Positions 1 through 5,267 of a DNA stretch of 5,553 nucleotides are shown piece after piece (position 1 is the stretch's first letter; the number at the start of each line of letters is the position of its first letter). The stretch is from an uncultured Chloroflexota bacterium. Its GTDB lineage: Bacteria; Chloroflexota; Anaerolineae; B4-G1; DUEL01. The DNA is taken from positions 1 through 5,553 of the forward strand of contig CAKZOY010000487.1 of assembly GCA_937138275.1 (NCBI GenBank), read 5' to 3'. The notes beneath the pieces were generated by a model. It was not told where the DNA came from. It saw only the letters and a program-made list of their open reading frames with translations, and searched no databases. A program made the translations under genes and the position numbers.

Positions 1-237
1 AGTTTGTCATTATAATTTAGAATCTGCCATTGTCAATGTACTGAGGCAAAAACATCATTAGCACTGGCACCCACAGTTCGACACATTTTATACTGCACTG
101 GCTGGCCTGTTTCTGATTTGCGGTATGCCTATTTGAGCGGGACAGTTTGGGTGACTTATTCTTTTGATGTACAAGTTACAACGGTCGGCACGTGGGGTTC
201 GCTAACGCTGGATGCCTTTGGCCGACCTCACATCTAG
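1..237 (+). pseudogene. Upstream, frame-broken part of a tandem-repeat (beta-propeller-like) protein gene
   Basis: This stretch continues the repeats of the reading frame that follows, but in a different frame. From about 46 to 234 one frame reads TSLAL, RHILY, DLRYAYLSGTVW, then SLTLDAFGRPHI, the same order of motifs as the intact downstream repeats (SLALD, RPHI, YAY, G..W). It then hits TAG at 235-237, and the next repeat half is found one frame over. Before position 46 this frame has no repeat-like sequence and a TAA lies at 13-15. The +1-shifted frame there gives a weak match (LESAIVNV for the usual ITEVVDN), suggesting a second break near 45-55. The RPHI motif at 79-87 also lacks one codon (RHI). 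The true start lies outside the window. The region is AT-richer than anything else here, 18 G or C in the first 60 bases. Sequencing error could mimic the breaks, but several breaks together favour decay. Confidence 0.6.
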
Positions 238-814
238 GGGCCTGTGTTACGGGTACCTCAATGGAAGCACCTGGATTACCGAAGTTGTGGATGCGAGCAA
301 CACAGGACTCTCTAATTCGCTGGCCCTGGATAAGAACGGCCGCCCGCATATCATTCATCATCGGTATGGGTATACGATAACTCTTGAATACGCATACCTT
401 GATGGTACGACCTGGATTTCTGAGGTAGTGGATAATCGCACTCAATGGTGCGATGCTTCGTTGGCGCTGGATTCCAAAGATCGCCCACATATCGCTTACT
501 GTGGGTATGGGGGAAGCCTGATATACGCTTATCGGGATGCAGGAGTTTGGATTACCGAAACCGTAGATAATATCTCATCATCAATGAGATCTACTTCGCT
601 GGCACTGGACTCCAAGGACCGCCCACACATCATTTTTTATGCAGATCAACGCCTGGTGTACGCCTATCGGAGCGAGAGTGGATGGATTACTGAAGAGGTA
701 GAAAATGTGGGCTTTTGGCTCGTCGGCTGGCCGATTTCGTTGGTGCTGGATTCCGCTGATCGCCCCCATATCAGTTACGCTGACTTGCAAACGGGTGCCT
801 TAAAGTACGCAGTC
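58..814 (+). repeat. Six tandem coding repeats of about 141 bases (47 codons)
   Basis: Units begin at the LAL/LTL codons at 58, 202, 320, 461, 599 and 740, so the spacings are 144, 118, 141, 138 and 141 bases. DNA similarity is still visible between neighbours, for example ctggactccaaggaccgccc at 605 onward against ctggattccaaagatcgccc at 467 onward. This suggests duplication of blades within the gene. The single short spacing of 118 marks the out-of-frame deletion near 232-245. Confidence 0.8.
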
Positions 815-865
815 AGGAGGAGTTTTTACGAAGTCTTCCTGCCTCTGATTTTGCGCAACCGCTGA
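212..865 (+). CDS. C-terminal open part of secreted repeat protein, beta-propeller-like, probably a gene remnant
   Basis: The open frame gives 217 residues made of units of 46-47 residues. Each unit reads roughly (S)L-A-L-D-x-x-x-R-P-H-I, a variable 9-12 residue link, Y-A-Y-x-x-G-x-x-W-I-[TS]-E-x-V-[DE]-N. LALD starts at residues 37, 84, 130 and 177, and the last unit stops after the YAV strand. Such short aromatic and glycine-rich units fit blades of a beta-propeller like those of sialidase/BNR-type surface proteins; this is inference, since no catalytic residues are evident. The end, VFLPLILRNR, resembles the LPLxxRN tails I know from secreted Chloroflexota proteins and may be a surface-sorting or anchoring signal. 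The ATG at 212 has no ribosome binding site and lies inside a repeat (the GAT GCC codons of LDAF), so it is probably not a real start. The frame is best seen as the tail of the broken gene upstream. Only 18-39 bases separate it from the next gene. Confidence 0.6.
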   Translation: MPLADLTSRGLCYGYLNGSTWITEVVDASNTGLSNSLALDKNGRPHIIHHRYGYTITLEYAYLDGTTWISEVVDNRTQWCDASLALDSKDRPHIAYCGYGGSLIYAYRDAGVWITETVDNISSSMRSTSLALDSKDRPHIIFYADQRLVYAYRSESGWITEEVENVGFWLVGWPISLVLDSADRPHISYADLQTGALKYAVRRSFYEVFLPLILRNR

Positions 866-893
866 CCCCACAGCGTCCCCCGGATGTTGCGGA

Positions 894-899
894 AGGAGG
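894..899 (+). promoter_or_regulatory. Strong Shine-Dalgarno (AGGAGG) that selects a TTG start
   Basis: AGGAGG sits inside GGAAGGAGGG (891-900), five bases before the in-frame TTG at 905-907. The upstream ATG at 884-886 is preceded by a pyrimidine-rich stretch, CAGCGTCCCCCGG, with no such site. The purine box would lie inside the gene if the ATG were used, so TTG is the better start. Confidence 0.65.
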
Positions 900-904
900 G
901 CTCG

Positions 905-2599
905 TTGGACGATAAAACGAATATTCTGGAGATGCTCCCGTTCCTGCTCATCGGGGCGGCAGTGCTGGCAGTGGCGGTGGCTTTCCTGTGGCCCGCCACC
1001 TGGGAGTTCCCGATGGATGACGCCTACATCCATTTCGTCTACGCGCGGAACCTGGCCGAGCACGGGAAACTGATGTTCAATTACCCCACCGAGAAAGGAG
1101 TGGGCACGTCCAGCCCGCTCTGGGTGTTATTGCTGACGGGCGGATATCGGGTGGGAATCCCGCTCCACCTGCTGGCAAAAGGGCTGGGGATCGGGGCGCT
1201 GAGCATCGTGGGGGTGGCCCTCTACCTGCTGCTTCGCCCCATCTGGGGCGCGATCGCCGCCCTGGGCGGCGCGCTGGCGGCGGTGCTCTCCGGGCCGATG
1301 GTCTGGTTCGCCCTCAGCGGGATGGAGACGACCCTGTTCCTGGCGCTGGGGCTGGGGGCACTGCTGGCCTACCGCGCCGAGCGCTGGGCCTGGCTGGGCA
1401 TCCTGCTGGGCCTGCTGACGCTGGCGCGCCCGGAGGGGCTGGCCCTGGCGCTGGCGGTCGGCATCGTGGAAGTGTGGCGGCGGAGGGGCATCCCCCGCCG
1501 CCTTGTCGTCGCAGGCGCCCTCTGCGCGCTGGTCGCAGCCCCCTGGTTCCTCTACCTCTACCAGCGCACTGGTCACTTTCTCCCCACCAGTGGCCTCAGC
1601 AAGCATTTCACCACGGCGATGGGGGTCCGTCTGGTGGCGGCGCAGAACCCCTTCCTGGCGGCCCTCTCCCGCCTGACCCCTCTGACCTACACCGGCCTGT
1701 GGGCCATCTACCTGGTGGAGTTTGTCCTCGGTGGGATGGCGCTCCCGCCCCCCCGCCTGGCGGTCGGAGCGGTCGTCGGTAATCCCCATTACACTCTCTC
1801 CATCTGGGCGATATTGGGACTGATCGGGATGGTGATCCCGCTGCTCTGGAAGACCGTCCGCCGCCTGGGAGAATTCCGTCGCTGGCCGGAGTGGCTCCAG
1901 GACCCGAACCGGCGTCCCTGGCTGGCCTTTCTCCTCTGGCTGATTCTGCACAACCTTGCCTACATCGCTTTTCTGCCCGTCCCCGGAACGGCCAGCCGCT
2001 ACGGCGCGGTCAACCACATCGCCCTCTGGCTGGGGCTGGTGGGCGGGCTGCGGTTTTTCGCCCACCGCCCGCTCCTTTCGCGCGGCTGGGCGATAGGACT
2101 GCTGGTTCTTCTGATGGCCTGCGGCATCTACTGGAACGGTGTCTACGATGCCAATCTGGAGCATATGCAGAACGTGCGCATCGCCGCCGCCCGCTTTGTA
2201 CGGGGTGCCGTTCCCCCGGATCACCTGTGTGCGGCCTTTGACATCGGCGCCGTCCGTTACTACGGCGAACGCCCCATCCTGGACCTCTATGGGCTGGTGG
2301 ATATGGAAGTCGCCGACTGGTTCTACCGTGGCGAGATGGACCGGTATCTGATGGCGAAAGGAGTCCGTTGCCTGACCCTGCCCGACCGTCCCGGAACGAC
2401 CGAGGACGGCTGGTTTGACCTGGGGACCATTCTGGAACTGACCACCACCCCTCTTTTCACCCCCTATCAGATGGCCCTCTTTGAGATCGGTCGGGATCGG
2501 TGGCTGCAGGGATATCTGCCCACGCTCAACTATCAGTCAGCGGTTACCATTTACGAACTTTTACCCGCCCGCTCCCAGCGGGAGATAGGAACACCCTGA
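905..2599 (+). CDS. GT-C type integral-membrane glycosyltransferase (GT39/ArnT-like architecture)
   Basis: The protein is polytopic, 564 residues from the TTG at 905 or 571 from an ATG at 884. A first helix (about 11-29) is followed by PMDDAYIHFVYARNLAEHG. The Asp-Asp pair at 38-39 sits where GT-C enzymes carry their acidic catalytic or metal-binding motif in the first outer loop. Further family-like motifs are GTSSPLW (67-73), SGMET (138-142) and LARPEG (173-178). About ten hydrophobic helices run to residue 411. The remaining 150 or so residues are soluble (AAFDIGAVRYYGERPILDLYGLVD) and should lie outside the cytoplasm. GT-C enzymes of this kind move a sugar from a polyprenyl-phosphate carrier onto a lipid, glycan or protein at the outer membrane face; donor and acceptor cannot be read here. 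It is coupled to the downstream GT4 gene by a one-base stop/start overlap. I assign a superfamily, not a gene symbol. Confidence 0.8.
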   Translation: MDDKTNILEMLPFLLIGAAVLAVAVAFLWPATWEFPMDDAYIHFVYARNLAEHGKLMFNYPTEKGVGTSSPLWVLLLTGGYRVGIPLHLLAKGLGIGALSIVGVALYLLLRPIWGAIAALGGALAAVLSGPMVWFALSGMETTLFLALGLGALLAYRAERWAWLGILLGLLTLARPEGLALALAVGIVEVWRRRGIPRRLVVAGALCALVAAPWFLYLYQRTGHFLPTSGLSKHFTTAMGVRLVAAQNPFLAALSRLTPLTYTGLWAIYLVEFVLGGMALPPPRLAVGAVVGNPHYTLSIWAILGLIGMVIPLLWKTVRRLGEFRRWPEWLQDPNRRPWLAFLLWLILHNLAYIAFLPVPGTASRYGAVNHIALWLGLVGGLRFFAHRPLLSRGWAIGLLVLLMACGIYWNGVYDANLEHMQNVRIAAARFVRGAVPPDHLCAAFDIGAVRYYGERPILDLYGLVDMEVADWFYRGEMDRYLMAKGVRCLTLPDRPGTTEDGWFDLGTILELTTTPLFTPYQMALFEIGRDRWLQGYLPTLNYQSAVTIYELLPARSQREIGTP

Positions 2600-3732
2600 T
2601 GCGTATTGGTCTGCTCACCGATGCCTACTGGCCGGGCATCAACGGCATCATCCGCTTTGTCTCCCTGTACAAGCGCATTCTGGAAAGTATGGGGCACGAG
2701 GTCTTTGTCTTCACCGGGGGGCCGCCGTGCCCGCAGGACGAACCAGGAGTGATCCGTTCCTTCGGCCTTCCCCATCCCGACCCCGGCTACCGGATTACAC
2801 CCGCCTATTCCCAGCGGGCGCTGGCGCTTCTGGAGACGATGGACATCCTGCATGCTCACCAGCCGATGCTCAGCGGTCTGCTGGCGCTGCGGTACGGACG
2901 GCGGTACGGCATTCCTGTTGCGGTCACCCTGCACAGCCGCTATGATATGCTGGTGACCAGCCGACTATGGGTCCCTCTGCGCGTCTCTCGCGCCCTCATC
3001 GGTTCGTACCTGCGCTGGTTCCTCCCCCGCTGCGACTTGGTGACCGCCCCGACGCCGGAGGTAGCGGACTTCCTGCACGATATGGGGGTCTCCGTTCCGG
3101 TGGAGGTGATTCCGAATGGTGTAGACCGGAACCAGACCTGTACCAAAAACGTGACTCGTGCAGAACTGGGTATCCCCTCATCCGCGCCCCTGGCGGTCTT
3201 CGTGGGGCGCGTGGTGGCAGAGAAAAATGTCCAGTATCTCCTGGACGCGCTGACGTCTCCAGAACTTCGGGACGCCTGCCTGCTGGTGGTCGGGGATGGG
3301 CCCGAAAGGGCACGGTTGGAATCCCGGGCGCGGGCGGCGAATCTGAACGGCCGGGTATACTTCACGAGGCAGGTCCCGCCGGAAGAGGTTCCAGCATACG
3401 TGGCGCTGGCCGATTTCTGCGTCACGGCGTCAAAGATAGAGATACTCTCCACGGCGATTTTGGAGGCGCTGGGCGCGGGACTCCCGGTGCTGGGGCTGGA
3501 CGTTTCCTGGATTCGGGCGATCATCCGGTCCGGAGAGAACGGCCTGCTGGCCCCGGCCGACGACATCGCGGCGTTCGCCCGGGCCTGGGCCAGACTGACG
3601 GAGGATCGGGCGTTGCGGGAGCGTCTGGCCGAAGGCGCTCGCCGGACCGCCGAGCGGTACGACGCGCGGCATGCGGCAGCCACACTGGTGGCCCACTACG
3701 AGCGGCTGGTCGCCAGCCGTCGGGGTGGGTGA
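2599..3732 (+). CDS. Family 4 glycosyltransferase (GT-B fold), diacylglycerol/polyprenol glucosyltransferase-like
   Basis: This is a 377-residue cytoplasmic or membrane-associated enzyme of usual GT4 length. The N-terminal domain starts MRIGLLTDAYWPGINGI, the acceptor-side glycine loop, and contains DILHAHQP (82-89) and TLHSRYD (110-116), typical of GT4 enzymes that glucosylate diacylglycerol. The C-terminal nucleotide-sugar domain shows IPNGVD (171-176), VGRVVAEKN (202-210), VGDGPE (231-236) and the E-x7-E pair E281/E289 in KIEILSTAILEALGAGLPV, then GENGLLAPADD. No signal peptide or helix is seen. The start is the ATG at 2599, overlapping the previous stop codon by one base (TGATG) and preceded by GGGAGATAGGA (2580-2590); a longer in-frame ATG at 2500 would run deep into the upstream gene. 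It likely transfers a hexose from a nucleotide sugar onto a lipid at the inner face, supplying the same pathway as the GT-C partner. The exact substrate is inference. Confidence 0.88.
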   Translation: MRIGLLTDAYWPGINGIIRFVSLYKRILESMGHEVFVFTGGPPCPQDEPGVIRSFGLPHPDPGYRITPAYSQRALALLETMDILHAHQPMLSGLLALRYGRRYGIPVAVTLHSRYDMLVTSRLWVPLRVSRALIGSYLRWFLPRCDLVTAPTPEVADFLHDMGVSVPVEVIPNGVDRNQTCTKNVTRAELGIPSSAPLAVFVGRVVAEKNVQYLLDALTSPELRDACLLVVGDGPERARLESRARAANLNGRVYFTRQVPPEEVPAYVALADFCVTASKIEILSTAILEALGAGLPVLGLDVSWIRAIIRSGENGLLAPADDIAAFARAWARLTEDRALRERLAEGARRTAERYDARHAAATLVAHYERLVASRRGG

Positions 3733-3755
3733 GACCGCATCGGATGGGAGGCCGG

Positions 3756-4115
3756 ATGGGGCGCTCACGGGTAGGGCTGGGCCGTCGGGGAGAGGAACTG
3801 GCAGCGCAGGAACTCTGGCGCCGGGGCTATGAGATTGTGTCGCGTAACTGGCGCTGCCCGGCGGGGGAGGTGGATATCGTCGCCCGGCGCGGCTCGGTGT
3901 GGACCTTTGTGGAAGTGCGCACCCGCCGGGGCGAAGGGTTCGGCACGCCGGAAGAGTCGGTCACGGGGGAGAAACAGGCGCGCATGCGGATCGTCGCGGA
4001 GCAGTACCTCGCCGAGCACAACCTCCTGGAGGCCGACGCGGAACTCCTCCTGGTGGCGGTGGAGATGGACCGCGCCGGCCACCTGCGGCGGGTGGAGGTG
4101 CTGGCGCTGGAGTAA
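3756..4115 (+). CDS. yraN: YraN/UPF0102 family protein, predicted PD-(D/E)XK nuclease fold
   Basis: The protein has 119 residues, the usual size of the family, and opens with the diagnostic GRRGEELAAQELWRRGYEIVSRNWRCPAGEVDIVARRG. The predicted nuclease core is visible: E14 in GEELAA, D40 in GEVDIVA, and E53-V-R55 in FVEVRTR, followed by FGTPEESVTGEKQARM with K73 and Q74. The usual EVK is here EVR, a variant I believe is common in the family. YraN resembles Holliday-junction resolvases in fold, but its cellular role is not settled; it is often found near rnhB, which is not in this window. The start chosen has GGGAGG at 3746-3751. An ATG four codons earlier, at 3744, is possible. The gene follows the GT4 stop by 23 bases and precedes the next gene by 4, so it is co-transcribed though probably unrelated in function. 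Confidence 0.9.
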   Translation: MGRSRVGLGRRGEELAAQELWRRGYEIVSRNWRCPAGEVDIVARRGSVWTFVEVRTRRGEGFGTPEESVTGEKQARMRIVAEQYLAEHNLLEADAELLLVAVEMDRAGHLRRVEVLALE

Positions 4116-4119
4116 AATT

Positions 4120-5019
4120 ATGCTACACCCAGTTTGCAAAAACCTGGAGGCGCAGCATCCCCTCTGGTGGCTTTCTCTCATTTACGCCCTGCCGGTTTCA
4201 TTGCTGGAAATCGGCTTGTTTTATTACTGGTTTGCAGTAGCAGACCGTTACAAAGTTTTCCTGTACGAGCATCTGGGGGCAGGTCCCTTTGATGAGTTAA
4301 CCATCGGTCGTTATCGGATGTCGGGATTGGTGGCTGCGGGATTTGTTTTCTTGTTTTATACAGGGGTAAACTGGTTCATCGGCCGTCTTGCCGGTATTCG
4401 CTACCGTCGGTATGTTCCGCCGGACTGGTGGCGAGTCTGGCTTTGTTCTCTCCCAGCCATCATTACCGCTCTCCTATGGATTATGACCACCCGCAATTGG
4501 CCCGTACTGCCGTTATTGCTGGCTGTCCAGTGCATCTTGATCGCTGTGGGATCTCTTGCCTTGGCCCTTCCCGCGGGAAGGCTGGCCGCCGAGCGGCCTC
4601 AGGAACTGATCTGGCTGGGGCTTGCAGGGGCTGGATTGGTGCCCGCATTGCTCTTGCTTCGCGCTGTGGAACTGGTTTCAGCAGGGAGAATGAGTTTCGC
4701 GGAGGTCTGGAAACTGGCCCTGGGAAGCACTACAGCCGGAGCGTTGTGGACAATGCTCATCGCGCTTCTTTATGCGCATCGGCAGCGTACCCACTGGAAA
4801 TGGCATCACCCGCTGATTTCGGGGGTTGTCCTCAGTTACCTTTTGCTGCCACTGGCCCATTATCTCCTGTGCACTCCTCCCGATATCCGTTACATTACTG
4901 CGGCGGATAACTTTTTCGCCCGCAACTTGTCTGTGCAGGTTCTGTGTTTTCTGGTCAGTGCGCTGATATGCGGCGCAGCAGTCGGGCTACAATCACGGTG
5001 GCGACATCGCTATCGCTGA
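4120..5019 (+). CDS. Uncharacterised polytopic membrane protein, about 8 helices
   Basis: I do not recognise this 299-residue protein. It opens MLHPVCKNLEAQHPLWWLSLIYALPVSLLEIGLF. Hydrophobic stretches lie at about 15-40, 67-90, 105-122, 128-150, 163-181, 200-219, 231-251 and 270-290, so roughly eight membrane helices. A basic C-terminus (SRWRHRYR) suggests that end faces the cytoplasm. A basic patch, GIRYRRYVPPDWWR (92-105), separates helices two and three. There is no soluble domain, ATPase motif or recognisable catalytic signature. The start is the ATG at 4120, four bases after the yraN stop, with GGAG at 4109-4112 at good spacing; the open frame extends further upstream only as an antiphase shadow of yraN. 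It closes the operon, but its composition is plainly less GC-rich than the preceding genes (24 of 60 bases at 4201-4260). It could be a lineage-specific envelope protein or a transporter-like protein; function unassigned. Confidence 0.75.
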   Translation: MLHPVCKNLEAQHPLWWLSLIYALPVSLLEIGLFYYWFAVADRYKVFLYEHLGAGPFDELTIGRYRMSGLVAAGFVFLFYTGVNWFIGRLAGIRYRRYVPPDWWRVWLCSLPAIITALLWIMTTRNWPVLPLLLAVQCILIAVGSLALALPAGRLAAERPQELIWLGLAGAGLVPALLLLRAVELVSAGRMSFAEVWKLALGSTTAGALWTMLIALLYAHRQRTHWKWHHPLISGVVLSYLLLPLAHYLLCTPPDIRYITAADNFFARNLSVQVLCFLVSALICGAAVGLQSRWRHRYR

Positions 5020-5059
5020 CGGAACGGGCTCATGCAGCCAATCTCTTCTCCGCTCCTAT

Positions 5060-5201
5060 GGGCTTGCGCAGTAATTCGCCCTGTGGGGGAAAGGGGTGGG
5101 GTGTGGGGTTGTGGGGGCGGCTTTGCCGCCCCCACAACCCCACTTTCTCCTTAGACTTCGCGGGCACGCTGCTCCCCGAAAGGGATTTGCTGCGCAAGCC
5201 C
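5060..5201. repeat. Nested palindromic intergenic element (MITE/REP-like)
   Basis: Outer arms match perfectly over 12 bases: GGGCTTGCGCAG at 5060-5071 and its reverse complement CTGCGCAAGCCC at 5190-5201. Partial matching continues inward (AA.TC) and also outward, where TATGGG occurs on both sides with a 4-base offset. Inside sits a 19-base perfect hairpin (5103-5143), flanked by GGGGAAAG (5087-5094) and CTTTCTCC (5143-5150), which pair with one mismatch once a 10-base offset is allowed. A 142-base unit with terminal and central inverted repeats and no coding capacity fits a non-autonomous palindromic element. No flanking target-site duplication is obvious to me. Confidence 0.55.
5103..5152 (+). 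terminator. Candidate Rho-independent terminator after the glycosyltransferase operon
   Basis: GTGGGGTTGTGGGGGCGGC (5103-5121) is followed by TTT and then its exact reverse complement (5125-5143), giving a very stable 19-bp stem with a 3-base loop. The downstream TTTCTCCTT is only a weak U tract. It lies 83 bases after the last operon stop and before the next gene, so it is well placed to end transcription. The same structure is the core of the larger palindromic element, so terminator function may be incidental. Confidence 0.5.
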
Positions 5202-5217
5202 TCCCATACGGGGCAAG

Positions 5218-5245
5218 TTACCGTATTCGGTTGACAATTTATGCT
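5218..5245 (+). promoter_or_regulatory. Weak candidate promoter for the last gene
   Basis: TATGCT at 5240-5245 matches four of six bases of a sigma-70 -10 box and lies 16 bases after TTACCG (5218-5223), a poor -35. A perfect TTGACA is present at 5231-5236, but nothing like a -10 box occurs 16-19 bases downstream of it. A promoter is expected here because the gene follows a hairpin, but the exact boxes are uncertain. Confidence 0.2.
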
Positions 5246-5252
5246 AAGGGAA

Positions 5253-5258
5253 GGAAGG
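5253..5258 (+). promoter_or_regulatory. Ribosome binding site for the 5268 gene
   Basis: The purine run AAGGGAAGGAAGG (5246-5258) precedes ATG 5268 by nine bases. It is the only good Shine-Dalgarno-like stretch between the palindrome and the right edge, and it supports the otherwise unterminated frame as a real gene. Confidence 0.55.
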
Positions 5259-5267
5259 CCAAAAACT

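Noticed and set aside
58..814. Regular spacing suggesting a CRISPR array
   Set aside because: The 141-base period encodes degenerate protein repeats with codon-level variation; there are no identical short direct repeats with unique spacers.
1127..2224. Long minus-strand open frame of 365 codons antisense to the GT-C gene
   Set aside because: Its translation is dominated by Gln, Pro, Gly, Arg and His with no domain pattern, as expected opposite a GC-rich gene whose plus-strand product has clear helices and motifs.
2500..2598. In-frame 33-codon N-terminal extension of the GT4 gene
   Set aside because: It would overlap the GT-C coding region by 100 bases. The ATG at 2599 has a ribosome binding site, and MRIGLLTDAYWPG is the normal beginning of the family.
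2940..3683. Minus-strand 247-codon open frame opposite the GT4 gene
   Set aside because: Ser/Arg/Ala-rich translation without motifs, and the plus-strand gene is certain.
2967..3755. Open frame reading into yraN from upstream
   Set aside because: It is an out-of-phase shadow of the GT4 gene, rich in Gly and Arg; YraN homology begins only at GRSRVGLGRRGEELAA.
4566..4581. Perfect 16-base palindrome CCTTCCCGCGGGAAGG
   Set aside because: It lies within coding sequence for LPAGRL of the membrane protein and has no second copy or flanking signal; probably chance.
5231..5236. Perfect TTGACA as a -35 promoter box
   Set aside because: No -10-like hexamer follows at 16-19 bases; that position is the purine-rich ribosome binding site.
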